Part shown: positions 39,609-51,302 of the stretch, in pieces
How positions within the stretch are numbered: position 1 is the first letter of the stretch
Layout of the letters: each line of letters starts with the position of its first letter
Assembly (NCBI GenBank): GCA_964304625.1
Contig: OZ199839.1
Span: 10,540,001 to 10,604,000, forward strand
Direction of reading: 5' to 3'
Length of the DNA stretch: 64,000 nucleotides
Source of the DNA: Kudoa neothunni
Taxonomy: Eukaryota; Cnidaria
Notes under the pieces: model-generated
What the model saw: the letters and a program-made list of their open reading frames with translations, nothing else
The model's database searches: none
What the model was told of the DNA's origin: nothing
Program-made: the position numbers and the translations under genes

Positions 39609-41437
39609 ATGAAGATTAAGGTGACCACCGTTAAAAGGGATCCTGAAAACTACACAAGGGAGACAAAAAATGATATTAATAAAGTTTTTAGAAACTTTGA
39701 CAAGTCCCAGCACTTGTTCGAAGCAGAACGCGAGTATTCGAGGGCATTGAATGCGGTGAAAGTGAATAAAATGCTATCCAAGCCGTTTATATCATCATTG
39801 GACGGACATGGAGATGGTGTAAATTGTTTGGAGAGACATCCGACACAAATAAAAGTTGTTGCTTCAACGTCGTACGATCAACAAGTGAATTATGTGGTCA
39901 ATGCGACATTATTTACAATTCGCTTTTTCTGAATAGATTAGAATTTGGAATTTGTCCTCAGGTGAGACTACATCCAAGATAAATAATGCTCATTCGTAAG
40001 TGACCAATTGAATAATTCAGATTGTTGAATTCTAACATGCTGTGTGATGTAGCGGTACAATTCAAGGCATATCATTCAACCCTAATGGCGAATCGTTATG
40101 TTCTGTATAATTATATGTGGTTAGTTGGACATCCGAATAATCTATGTGAATGACATAGGTGGCGGTGGACAATATCATCAAACTATGGAGCTTTAAGGAC
40201 ACTCAGTTAAAATTTCAAACTTCAATTGTATCCCCAACGACACTTCTAGGTAGAATGTGTAACGAGGATTTTGTTGTATTTTCAAATTCTACATAGGAGT
40301 ACATCACAATCGATCAACCACTCAGTTTGGAACTTGTGGTGATGGCATTCATGTGTATGATTTGACTACTCAGACTCCAATCCAACATTTCACTTTTGGA
40401 GTTGATTCCGCGAAAACTTTTCGTTTCCATCCAATAGAGGTAGTTAGATATGTGTGCTTCTCTCATACTATATTCTATTTTAGACTAATATAATGGTGTC
40501 TGCAATCACTGATCGTAGTATTATCTTGTACGATATTCGTCAATCTACTCCTACAGCAAAGGTGGTGCTTGCAATGAGAACCAACGCTCTATCATGGAAT
40601 CCTATGGAGGTATCTATGAGTTTGTTTAACACATCACTAACTCGTTTATTATTTAGGCGCCTTATTTCGTGTTGGCTAACGAAGACTCCAATTTGTATGC
40701 TTTTGACATGAGGAAATTATCGAAACCTTACCGTCGTTATGGCGATCATACTAACGCGGTATTGGATGTTGATTTCTCCCCAACTGGTCAGGAATTTGTG
40801 TCGGGTTCGTATGATCGAAGTTTGCGCATTTTCCCATTTATGGGCTCTTCGTTTGGTGGTGTGAATTGTTCGAGGGATGTCTACTACACCAAACGAATGC
40901 AGCGTATATTCTGTGTGAGATACAGTGGGGATAGTGAGTATGTGATGTCGGGCAGTGACGAAATGAACATTAGATTATGGAAATCAACTTCGTCGAAAAA
41001 GCTCGGTTATGTAATTATTGCATTGATTCGCCCATTTCTTATTACAACAAAAATCGAATAATTAATAAAAATCTACTAATTAGTTGAGACCGAGGGAGAA
41101 AAAATCAATCAATTACAATCAAAAACTTATTGAAAGATTCCAACATCACCCTGAAATCAACCGGATTAATAAACGAAAACATTTGCCCAATTATCTCTAT
41201 CAACCGAGCGAACAACAGAAGACAATGCTCACCTCACTCAAGAGAAAGTATCTAACCACCTGTGTGTGCGCTGTAAAACGACATAAATTTTTAGGGAAGA
41301 GAACATCCGAATATTCAGAAAAGAAATACCAGAACGCAGAAAAACAGTTGTATATAAATATGATGACGACGATAGTGACGAATCATCAACCACAAACTAA
41401 TATTGTAGCGAGCACACACTTGTGTCATGTTTTATAG
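39609..41437 (+). CDS. DCAF13: DCAF13 / Sof1, WD40 ribosome-biogenesis factor
   Basis: A nucleolar WD40 protein of the small-subunit processome (yeast Sof1), also a DDB1-CUL4 substrate receptor in animals. Exons: 39609-39884, 39937-39995, 40053-40104, 40159-40249, 40297-40439, 40484-40609, 40657-41010 and 41084-41437, giving 484 aa; introns are 44-73 nt. The N-terminus (MKIKVTTVKRDPENYTRE, REYSRALNAVK, LDGHGDGVNCL) is the family signature. The repeats include IRIWNLSS, NIIKLWSF, ANEDSNLYAFDMR, VLDVDFSPTGQEFVSG and GSDEMNIRLWK. The Sof1 C-terminal domain (residues about 368-410, NYNQKLIERFQHHPEINRI, KHLPNYLY) is intact; the last 50 residues are divergent. ATG at 39609 is chosen because the frame upstream begins only with GTG. 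Confidence 0.95.
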
Positions 41438-41562
41438 TCTAAACGTGTTGATTATATGCGCCTGTTAAACAATTCCACATAACGTTAAAGTTCTAATATT
41501 ACTTCTCCTCACATATATCCATTAGAGTTTTGTGAGTGGCTAATTTTCTAAGATTCATGTTT

Positions 41563-41995
41563 CTATCGACAGAGTCGTTCAAATCTTTCATTGTACACTC
41601 CAGCATTCCAGGATGTTGCATAATTTCCGTGCTTACATACGGTTTCAACTAAGTGTTTACAAATAAACAGACGCGCATTTAAGAAATTTGTTACGTCACA
41701 ATTTCGTAGGTCAGGAACAATAAATTCAGGTTTTCTATTCTCCTCCGCCAAATATGTACCACCTGAATTTCAAAAACGACAATGACAGCCAGCATTAATT
41801 GGTGTAAGCTAACACAATTGGATACTTGGTAATTTTTGATAGGGATTGTACACTCCGTAATCTAGTTTACGAAATAAGACAATAGAGTAAGATAAAATTC
41901 GACCAACCTATGTTCAACTTAGGGTTAAACTTCATACGCCTAAGTCTGTCTCTAATGATTGTTTTTTGGAGGCGATGTAGCTGACATCTCGTCAT
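41563..41995 (-). CDS. MRPL41: Probable mitochondrial large-subunit ribosomal protein mL41
   Basis: A small two-exon gene: 41995-41908 (MTRCQLHRLQKTIIRDRLRR...) and 41762-41563, with a 145-nt GT-AG intron that joins in frame to NIGGTYLAEENRKPEFIVPDL; total 95 aa. The PEFIVPDL motif preceded by a basic N-terminus is characteristic of MRPL41. The region after it, normally LKPYVSY, is diverged, and the C-terminus is short. It is convergent with DCAF13, whose stop codon lies 125 bp away. Assignment rests mainly on one motif, so an unrelated small protein is possible. Confidence 0.5.
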
Positions 41996-42459
41996 GGTTG
42001 TGCGCTTGCGTGAACATTTGCTAAAAGAATTTTAAATTTTAATTAATTTTTTTCCATACATTAAATCCAATGAAATAATTATACTATTATTTTATCTAAT
42101 TATTTAAATTATTCAATTTGATATTTAAAATTTATGTAGCTGTGTGTCAGTAATAGTGTAGTTTGGCTTATGACAAATAACAGGACATTCATTTGAGCGG
42201 TAAACTTGTATTTATTCTAATTTCATCAAGAAAATTCAGGAAAATTGATATTGCTGCATTAGGTAACCGATTTTGCATAATCCCTCCCGGATCGTGAAAG
42301 AAATAACATACCATTATTGGAATGTTAAAGAAAAAATTGGAGTCTTTTTTTATCGAGATAACACAAATAAATAAAAATTCTATCGCACACAAAAACACAG
42401 TGATACTTGGTTTTTTTTTGGAGAAATCAATGATTTTGGATTGTGTCATATTTGGACCA

Positions 42460-42465
<6 letters not shown>

Positions 42466-42502
<37 letters not shown>
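42466..42502. repeat. (TA)n microsatellite
   Basis: A perfect dinucleotide run of about 18 units; short ORFs of alternating I and Y across it are artefacts. Confidence 0.95.
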
Positions 42503-42505
<3 letters not shown>

Positions 42506-43493
42506 ACTTCCAATTCTAACAACAATCGAAAACGATAGAAATTTGCTAAACTAGTGAGAAAATTTTATTCTTTTTTCGGAGCGTGTCATTTAGATTTTTT
42601 ATGTTTGATATGTTGAAATTTAAAATAGTAGTTATCTCAATGTTTTTTAACCCTCTAATGCAAAGGTCACCAAAGTTTTTAATTCACGGAACAAATTTCT
42701 GATTTGCATAAGTTTCGAAAAGCTGAGATCAAAATGAAATGAAACAAATAATGAATTTGAACGTGAAACTGATTCTTTTAGCGGGATTTAGTATATTTCA
42801 ACGTTGAGACCAGACAATGCCCGTTCGTGTGCGGGGATGATGGTAAAGTATGCGGTGTAGCGGACGATTTTCAATTATAAAATAAATGAATACGGAGAAC
42901 GAAAATTCAGCTCAAATAATAACTTCAAAATTTAAAGAATTTTTCATCCGAATGCGGTCGGATACACGTGTAATCTCCATATTTTGTCAAAAAGCATTGA
43001 ATTGTTTTCGTTTCTCTCCTAGTTATTAACTCAATAATTATTTATTATTACTATTTAGATTTTTTTCTATTGATAAATAACAATTCTATATGGACTAACT
43101 TTAATAATAAACTTATTGCGTGTTTCTCAAAAATATCTCATTTTTCACTATAAGAAAAATACTTTTTGAATTTTAAAAAACAGATATTGATGTCATAGGA
43201 TTTTTTTTAGTTTATATTTTTTTTTATTTAATTTGTTGTCGGAAATTAAGAATTTATTCAATTTTTATTATTAAAACTAAGAAACCTAATTTTTTAAATT
43301 GACAAAATAAAACTGTTTTACCTTGCAATATCTGCGATATATTGAAAAAAAAATATTAACCTATATTTTGATTGGTTTGAAAGATTTTGTATATATTAAA
43401 ATTTAATAACAACATTTTTACATTTATCGAATGTTATACTAAATACACTTGTAAGAATTCCTCTAATATAGTAATAACTTCATGTAATCAACC

Positions 43494-43515
43494 TTTATTT
43501 ATTTATTTATTTATC
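43494..43515. repeat. (TTAT)n microsatellite
   Basis: About five TTTA/TTAT units. Confidence 0.85.
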
Positions 43516-46480
43516 TATTGAAATTAAATGTTTATCTAAAATACAGTGTTGATTTATTTTTAAAAAACTCATCAGTTCTAAGAATATTTAGAAAATACAT
43601 GTAGAGATAAATATGATATCGTGAAATTTATGTTTATATATTAAAAAATATGAAGAATATCCAATTTATGAGCGTTTGTCAAAACAAATTGGACAACAAT
43701 TCAATGTTTGTTGGAAAAAAGACGGAGATTGCTCGTGTATCCGAAAGCATTCGAACGAAAAATTCTTAAAATTTAGAAGTTATTCTTCTATTTTATTATG
43801 GACAATCGTGAAAAAAGATATTCGAAAAGCATCCGCAAGAGGGAGTTTTTAGATGTCGCGTACTTTACTAATACCAAAATGATATTATATAGATGAAATC
43901 AATATTAAATTTTGAGCGAAGAAAAATATGAGACATTGAATACAAACAATTACGATATTTACCTTTATTTAATGGAATTTTTGAGGTTCGTTATCTTATA
44001 TCATAATTTCATATTTTATTACCAAATAAAAATTTGATATCAGTGTTTTTTTCAAAGATAATTAAATTGATTTAGGAAACAGAACCTTGCCATATTAAGT
44101 TGCGCTATAGCAAATTTGTCTAGACGTTTTTTAGAATGTTAAAAATAATTTCAAACCCTAATTTTATAAGTCTAATAATGAGGAATGAATTAAATTCACT
44201 CCAAAAGTGGCTTATTTTTAATATTATTAGTATAAACTATTAATTTTCTTAATGTGTTTAGTTAAAATCTATATCTAAACTTGGATAAAATTTTTCCAGC
44301 GTATGAAAATCCCGTTCTGATATTGAGCTGGATGTTGGTCGGCTGTACACGTTAGTTGCGATATTTCTAAGATTTTCTTTCTTTGAGTTTTCCCAATAAA
44401 TTAAATGAGTGGATTTTCGTAAACTTGGTTGACTTTTTATGGGATGTACATTTGAATTTCTGAGTGAAAATCTTCTGAGTCACTATCCAATCATAACATA
44501 TTTAGTGGTTTTTCGAAGGTTCCGGACTCTTTGGGATTAATTCTAAAATTTTTTTAATATTTGTTACAAGCAAAGATTTACCATCAAATTTGTTTTTTAG
44601 CAGGACGATTTTCTAGCACAACATTAATGTCCTATATCGATCGCTGAGACCTCTCCATGGTCAAGTAGCTGAGCCCCATTGTATTTTCATTGGTAATTTT
44701 GACTATAAATCTGCCGTCTTATGACCAGATCCGCACAGTTTGTCAACATTTACCCCTAGTATGGATAAATCGGATGTGTCGTTTGTACTGAGATCCCAAG
44801 CTACACATAATAAACAGATCGAAATTAGATATTATAACGAAAGTAAAATTTATTTATAAACTCATTAACGATAAAAAATTTAATCAATTTATTAAAATAC
44901 ATAAATATCAATTATTTAAATTCAGATTATAACAGTTTTATCAAGCAGAATTATGAGAGATTAAGATAGTGTATAGTTATGTATATCAATTTTACATAAA
45001 TTTAATACATAAAATATCTTGAGATATAATAGCGTGAAGGCGGTGAGCAGCTCATCTTATTGTGTTGAACTCTCTTAGATCAGATTTTATTTATATTTTC
45101 TGCAGTGTGTTTTACAGGAAAATAGATCATGTCATATTGGAAATGTTGAAGGGTGAAATTTTTAACAAATAACACTGATATATCAATGAGTGTATGAATG
45201 GATTTTGACATTATCACTACAAATATCAACTGTTAAGTACATACTATTGTGATTGATTGTTTTATTTAATTTTCCTATTTTTAAATACATGCGCTCTTAC
45301 TCATTCATAATTATTTTTTTAACGCATTTTTTGGATAAAATCTTAAGCTTAGCATTAGGTTCATTGACCTTTTCTTTTTGTCTTTTTTGAGATATAATTA
45401 GTCGAAAGTTTGTTCTCTATTAGATAATGATATGCATAAATAATAATTTTTAAATAGTAGAATATTTAATATTTTAGCGCCAAATATCAGACGTAAATAT
45501 TCGCCCATGAGTGAAACGTTGAATATAATAGATTTTTGTTTAAATTTATATAATATTTCATGAAAATTTATTTTAACAACAAAATCTAATAAAATTAATT
45601 ATGACGCTTATTAACGTTTAATTCTTACTTGCTGTATAGTCTATTTAAAAAATTGTAGATTGAAATAGTTAATTAATTTTCCGTAAAATTTGGCACTAGA
45701 CTATTGTTAACAGACTTATTTCAGGTTCATTTACGTGTGAATCGTTCACGATATAGTTTTGAGAGAGATCTCTATAACAAAGAATCGTTATATTACGCAA
45801 GAAGTATGCTCAGAGGTAAATTTTGTTGCTGACTCAAAGTATGAGTCTCGGACCCTCAGCAATTGTCTCTCTGAATTAATTTATTATTTTTAATAGATTA
45901 AGAGACATTTTTCAATAGAAAATATTTAATATCTCGGAAAAGTCTGAAATTTGCACTAAATTAAAAAAATCATATCTGATTAATTTTCTGTTTTAGGGGT
46001 CTCATAAGTTTTTTAGCGCCTTCAGAATAAAATGTAAAATTCACTTCATCATTCATAAAAAGTGGACCGAAAGTTTGAGTCTTTACATGAGATGTACGCC
46101 TGATATGAATTTAAAAGTGCGAATTTGGAAGATAATAATTTGAATATAATGAAAATAATAGGTTAATCCTCTTTGCTGCAAATGTTTTCGTCGTGATATT
46201 TTTAATCTTTAGGATTTCAATGAAATCAATATATTTTAACGCAAACAGTCAGTTACTAGCTATATGATGCATACTCGAAGTTTAATTGTGTGATGGTTGA
46301 CAGTTCTTATTTATCCTCAGTTTACTTAATTCAATAATTCATGATATTTATAAGAAAACTTTCATATTTAAAATAAATAATATCGCGCTCATCTTGAATA
46401 GAAATTTCCAATATTGTCTCCGCTGAGATAGTTGAGTTTCGGATAGTAGATAAGTAGATAAGAGCGGCGCCGACAATTCA

Positions 46481-46717
46481 ATGATCACGAGGACCCCCTT
46501 TAGAAACGAATACTTTGCAATATCGTTACCAAAGGAGTATTATACTGTTGTTTCTAGGATTTTCAGTATTGTTTCGATATTGTTGAATCAGTTAGTACAT
46601 TGTGATATACTGGTTTGTTTACTTCAATGTATACGGTTACGAATTCGTTTACGATGGTACAACACTGACAAATGTGAGACAAACAGTCTTCTTACTACCA
46701 TATCACAACTCCTGTAG
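46481..46717 (+). CDS. Hypothetical small protein
   Basis: A 78-codon frame starting with ATG (MITRTPFRNEYFAISLPKEY), with a hydrophobic middle (about residues 22-50) and a polar end containing RWYNTDKCETNSLLTTI. Base composition is less AT-rich than the flanks. I cannot assign it. A weak resemblance of the tail to small ER proteins of the DPM3 type was considered but not adopted. It lies 199 bp upstream of the IPPK start on the same strand. Confidence 0.3.
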   Translation: MITRTPFRNEYFAISLPKEYYTVVSRIFSIVSILLNQLVHCDILVCLLQCIRLRIRLRWYNTDKCETNSLLTTISQLL

Positions 46718-46915
46718 CAAGCCATAAAAAGAAATGATAACATACAACAGCACCAAGTCATTCCACTCATTTGAAATGATAAGGATCGATTGTGTGATTT
46801 ACTTTTGCACAGAGATTATTCTCCTTATTATCGATAGTTCACTATCTGAGGGAGATAACAGCACAATCGATATGAATTCATAGCGGTATGCGTGCGATTT
46901 AGCTCACAAATACTC

Positions 46916-48709
46916 ATGCAGAGGGTTGAGTGGAGTTTTTTCGCGGAAGGCGAAACTTGTTTCATATTTGATTGTGCCTCACAACCACTAATATTGAGAG
47001 TGAACAAACTTTATAGGAATGGAGAGCTGCCGATTTACAGTGGAATTTCAAAAGATAAAACTACTATTGATTGTCATAAAACCGGCCAATTCTATAAAGC
47101 TGTCCTAAATAGGTTGGTGCCGAAAAAGTATTTGTTGGATGAGGAAAGCTCATTAGAAATCGACGAACAATTAGCCACCGTACTTAATGTTTCACTTGAG
47201 AGAAATCGGCACAAGCTACGACAAGAGAACAGCCGTATAATGGTTGGATCTGTTGGTATCATTATTAAAAATATGGCATGCCACAATAATTACGTTGGAG
47301 ATGGGAATACTCTAACAGACACACCATCGATTATGATTGAAATTAAACCCAAATATGGATTTGTATCAAATAAACAGTTTACTTCACCACTTTTCTGTCC
47401 GTACAAATGTATACTGTGTCGGTTCTGTATGCACAAGCACGTAAAAGCAGCCAAGGGAAGCAGTGATTATCAGATGAAGGTTTTGGATGGATATTGCCCT
47501 CAGAAATTGTTCTCAAACAAAATACGTGATGTTAAAGATGCTGTGGAAGCTCTGTTTCGACAACCCAATAAAAGCCTAAAGCTATTTCTCAATAAAATTC
47601 ATATTAGAGATGAGTTTGGTAGTTGGAGTGATCAGTTGAGAAAATTGTTGATCCATATATTTTATATGGATTCCAATTCTGGTTATAATTGCGTGAACAA
47701 CGATGAAACAGTTGAATCGTGTACTTTTTTTGATAAACCCATTGAACGAATGAATAAAATTTTCGCACATACCACCAAATGTGTCGGTTATGAGTCCAGC
47801 TTTTGTGATTACAAACCACCAGAAGATTGCATTATTTCACCATTACACAAATGTCGAAGGAATATCGATTTCGAATTGGCTAAAGAGTTATCTCACCCAA
47901 AACTCATGGGTCCCTACGGTGTTCTTGGAATTATCCAAAAACTCCAAAGCGTTGATTTGATTGGTATTGAGCAATTGTATCGATCTTATGTGAGTTTGAT
48001 GTCCCAAGAAACCAAGACTTTTCTTGACGATTATGACTCACATGAGTGGAAACAATTGATTGATGGGTTGGTGGCAGGAAAATCGTTTGAAAAGATTGTC
48101 GATAATCATGTCCAAAGCATTATGCTTTATCTTCTCTCTATGGTTTTTCGTGATTGTTCCATTGTTATCAACTTAAAAGCATGCAATGATCCTAATTGTG
48201 GTGTTGGTCGTGACTCTTTGAATTTGCCAGCTGGTACAAATTGTGTGGTGAATGGACATAATTTTCCTGACATCGTCAATCAGCTAATTCAGTCCGATCA
48301 ACCGACTCCTCTAACCAACATTCATATGCATTATGATATAAAAGTTATTGACTGTGATCCAAAAACCCACAAAAATATTCCCTACTATTTCCATATGGAC
48401 CGATATATCGTACGAAATTATGCCTACCTAAAATCGCCATATAGAACCGAGATACCGGTGAATATACGTTTATTTGGACCATTGAAAGATATTTTCTATT
48501 CGTCACACCTGCAAGTTTATCTGCCAAGAACCATTTGCATAAATTATGTGATTAATCTGCTGGTTGAACGACAACCGGACATCCGATCGGCATTGTCTTC
48601 TTGTTCCTTCTCACACAACTATGAATATTTGTTGATTGGAAAAGATGAACCTTTTGATTTGATCGCTGGTGATGAAATTGGCATTATTGAATTAGTAGGA
48701 GCCGGTTAA
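46916..48709 (+). CDS. IPPK: Inositol-pentakisphosphate 2-kinase fused to a MoaD/ThiS-like domain
   Basis: IPPK (IPK1) phosphorylates inositol pentakisphosphate at the 2-position to make InsP6. This intronless frame encodes 597 aa from ATG 46916, where MQRVEWSFFAEG matches the kinase N-terminus. The upstream codons in frame have only a GTG. Kinase landmarks are EIKPKYGF (residues 142-149), CRFCMHKH (168-175) and the late YDIKVIDCDPK (DxD) with YYFHMDRYIVRNY. Where IPPKs normally end, the frame continues about 87 residues (511-597): IPVNIRLFGPLKDIF, CINYVINLLVERQPDIRSAL and FDLIAGDEIGIIELVGAG. This is the size and strand order of a MoaD/ThiS beta-grasp sulphur carrier with its C-terminal glycine tail, here GAG instead of GG. 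AATAAA lies at about 48775. Kinase call very firm; the fused domain firm by pattern. Confidence 0.92.
   Translation: MQRVEWSFFAEGETCFIFDCASQPLILRVNKLYRNGELPIYSGISKDKTTIDCHKTGQFYKAVLNRLVPKKYLLDEESSLEIDEQLATVLNVSLERNRHKLRQENSRIMVGSVGIIIKNMACHNNYVGDGNTLTDTPSIMIEIKPKYGFVSNKQFTSPLFCPYKCILCRFCMHKHVKAAKGSSDYQMKVLDGYCPQKLFSNKIRDVKDAVEALFRQPNKSLKLFLNKIHIRDEFGSWSDQLRKLLIHIFYMDSNSGYNCVNNDETVESCTFFDKPIERMNKIFAHTTKCVGYESSFCDYKPPEDCIISPLHKCRRNIDFELAKELSHPKLMGPYGVLGIIQKLQSVDLIGIEQLYRSYVSLMSQETKTFLDDYDSHEWKQLIDGLVAGKSFEKIVDNHVQSIMLYLLSMVFRDCSIVINLKACNDPNCGVGRDSLNLPAGTNCVVNGHNFPDIVNQLIQSDQPTPLTNIHMHYDIKVIDCDPKTHKNIPYYFHMDRYIVRNYAYLKSPYRTEIPVNIRLFGPLKDIFYSSHLQVYLPRTICINYVINLLVERQPDIRSALSSCSFSHNYEYLLIGKDEPFDLIAGDEIGIIELVGAG
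48446..48706 (+). other. MoaD/ThiS-like beta-grasp domain (C-terminal part of IPPK)
   Basis: The last 87 codons of the IPPK frame. The family pattern is a first strand (VNIRLFGPL), a helix with LL and a PDIR-type turn (NLLVERQPDIRSAL), a strand (YLLIGKD) and a late strand ending at the carboxylate (DLIAGDEIGIIELVGAG). In MoaD/MOCS2A the protein ends in GG, which is adenylated and thiocarboxylated; here it is GAG, followed directly by the stop. It would act at the extreme C-terminus only if a modifying enzyme accepts AG. Confidence 0.75.
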
Positions 48710-48775
48710 AAGTTCTTTACATTTGTTTGTGAACGTTTTTCTGATTGTTCGGACTTTTTTGTCATGCACGCATGA

Positions 48776-48781
48776 AATAAA
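48776..48781 (+). terminator. Poly(A) signal of IPPK
   Basis: AATAAA about 65 bp after the IPPK stop codon, followed by T-rich sequence. Confidence 0.5.
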
Positions 48782-49252
48782 AATGAATTTTTATTTATTT
48801 AATTTAATTCCTTTTTGAATCCTATGAACTATTCGCGCGTCATATTTTTAAAATAATTATTTAAAAATAATTCCGTGTTGTTTTCGTTTTTAATGATTTC
48901 AAGGGCCCACATATCTATATTTTTGGATCGAATCTAATAAAACCTATTGAAAACACGCTGGTCAATGTATTTATCGTGTCTTTTTCTTATTGAATTTGTA
49001 TTCATAAGAAGCATCATATTCTCGTAAACTTCCATGATTTAATGGCGCCCATCGAGAATTCTATTTAGTTTAGAAGTGTTTTATTTTAATAGTTTTGAAT
49101 TTTTTCCAATTGGGTGATTTATCTTAAGGCATAATCAAAAATTACGAATTGGCGGTCAATTGTCTCGCCAAATCTGCCAATTTTGTACGAATTAAGCGAC
49201 ATTACAAATTAGAGATAAGCGTATTGATTAAACATTAAAGTTTTAACCCTCG
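48782..49252. other. Intergenic, no gene seen
   Basis: AT-rich sequence between the IPPK poly(A) signal and the inverted-repeat element; nothing recognisable. Confidence 0.4.
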
Positions 49253-50118
49253 AATACCTGGAGGTGGCCAATCAGCGCTTATTGTATCGATAACTTTTTC
49301 AAAATATTTTATTTCCTTTTTTCCCTACGTGTATTTTAGAGTATAATGATGCTTTTAAAAACACTTAAGTAGTGTAGTTGTGCGTTTAATTTGTTCGCCT
49401 AAAAGAAAAAAAATTCACACATACCTGGACATGCTCACCAAATAAAAAATAATGTTTAGAAAGTTGGAATATATATAAAAAGGATTTTCAGCAGTGGAAT
49501 AAACGTTATAAATGTACTTCCAAGCAATGATCTATTTTTGAATTGATATTTTTTGTGTTGTATAACGACTTGATTCTGTTAACTAATCGAATCAGGCATG
49601 TTATAATTTTGTTAAATTAAATATCAACTAAATGTAGCAAGATAAATATAGTTGTTTTAAGTTTAAATTAGGTAATCTTATCATAACTTAGGATTTCAAA
49701 ACCTAAAAGTCCTTAGACTATATATATTTAACATATTTCTGTCAACAGGGGAAGAGATTTCATTATAAAATCATGGATGTTGAAAATATAACAAAACCTT
49801 CGCTGTTAAAATAATAATATTTAATAATTATTAAATGATAATAAAACGATTTATTTAAAATTTTCCACGCTATTCAAAATATAAACAGGCATAATTATTC
49901 CTGTTCTTCGCACTTGCGCAAATAAACGTTACAAAAATGCATCTTTGATTTAATTTTATTGAATTTATTATATTTCAAAATTTAAAAAATAACGTAAGTA
50001 ATTATTTTCTTAATCTTAAGTGAAGCGATTTTCCCTTTTTTAATACATTTTTTTGTGTGGTCACAGTTGCCACCTCAAATATTCATGCAACTTGATAGCT
50101 CAGGCGTTCGAGGGTTAT
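49253..50118. mobile_element. MITE-like element with TTAACCCTCGAA ends
   Basis: The left end, TTAACCCTCGAATACCTG at 49253, pairs with the inverted right end ATAACCCTCGAACGCCTG finishing near 50118. A second shared block, GAGGTGGC, lies inside both ends. The 866-bp interior has no coding capacity. The left target is TTAA while the right has decayed to ATAA, consistent with an old piggyBac-type MITE. A related left end occurs near 9031. Confidence 0.6.
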
Positions 50119-50445
50119 AAGAAAATCTCGATTTTACGTTTTCATTTAAAAATATATGAAAATAATATCTGTAAGTTGGGATAGGGCCCGTAATAGTGTG
50201 TAATGCGTGGAAAGAATTTAAAAATTAATCCCAGCGCGCGCACAATACATTTTTAGTTTGCAATTACTCAAATGAAATTATAGATACGATGTTACTATGT
50301 ATGTAAAAAATAATATTAAAATGTCTTAAACTAGGAGATTTGAAAAAGTTTATTCTAGAAGGATTAAGACGTGTAATTATTCTTCAAAATGAACAAATAA
50401 ACTAAATTTTAATATATCATTCATTCGCCAATCTCGCAACTACAG

Positions 50446-50457
50446 TATATATATAAG
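50446..50457 (+). promoter_or_regulatory. TATA-like motif upstream of IMPACT
   Basis: TATATATATAAG about 145 bp before the IMPACT ATG. Given the high AT content this is only suggestive. Confidence 0.25.
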
Positions 50458-50599
50458 GAGAAATTGTTTACAAGGCTCCAAAATCTCCAGAATATTCACA
50501 TGTTTCGACGTAACGACAGCAATCGAACAATGGCGAAAGTAATAACATAAAAGACCCTACTGTTAGACTATATCAATCACTTGAAAATTTTTAATCCCG

Positions 50600-51263
50600 A
50601 TGGATCCCATCTCCATGGAACTGGAAGTTATTCAGTCAATATTTGACACATTTGTTGAGGTGTGCCACCAATCACAAGTGGTTGTTTATCGTCATGAGGA
50701 CATAATGGATGTGTCACTTACTATTCAACTGCCTCCCAATTACCCCCAAGATGTGGCGAAAGTTATTGTGGATTATAGACCCGAAAAATCAAATGATTCA
50801 GATCAAGTGGTTACAATGTTTGCAGCTGAAGTACTTGAGGGAATTAAGAACGATTTGAACAATTTTACGCATGCGCATCCGAGTGAAAATATTTTGTTCG
50901 ATTTAATCAATATGTTCAAGTCGATGGTATCGAATCATTTAACAAATTTGGAAAAATTAAAACAATGTGATTCAAGCCTTCCATCTATCTCCAAACCATT
51001 ACAGGTCAATTTTATGAGTGAGAGCAAGATTACTGATTTTTTTATCCCTTCTACCAAAAATAAACCAATTCCATCGCCTGAAAAGAATTTAAATATTATC
51101 CATGGTGAAAAATATACCAATAAAAAAAGCGTCTTTCAAGCTCATTATGCTCGAATCGAAACTATTAATGATGTTTCAACTTTTAAGAAACAACTTTTGG
51201 TTGATAGACGTATTGCTTCAGCAACCCATAATATCATGGTTTATAAGTAATAATACAAACCAC

Positions 51264-51302
<39 letters not shown>

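Larger units (their letters stand above)
41996..46480. other. Large intergenic region
   Basis: About 4.5 kb with no supported gene. It contains (TA)n at 42466-42502 and (TTAT)n at 43494-43515. A TTAACCCTCTAATGCAAAGG block at about 42646 and a TTAATCCTCTTTGCTGC block at about 46164 look like piggyBac-type ends in the same orientation, not a matched pair. Confidence 0.4.

Noticed and set aside
42322-42519. Small protein ending in alternating I and Y
   Set aside because: It is a translation of the TA microsatellite.
46481-46717. DPM3 homologue
   Set aside because: Only a loose resemblance of the C-terminal polar segment; kept as hypothetical.
46892-46915. GTG start for IPPK
   Set aside because: The first in-frame ATG at 46916 fits the kinase N-terminus; GTG starts are not expected in an animal.
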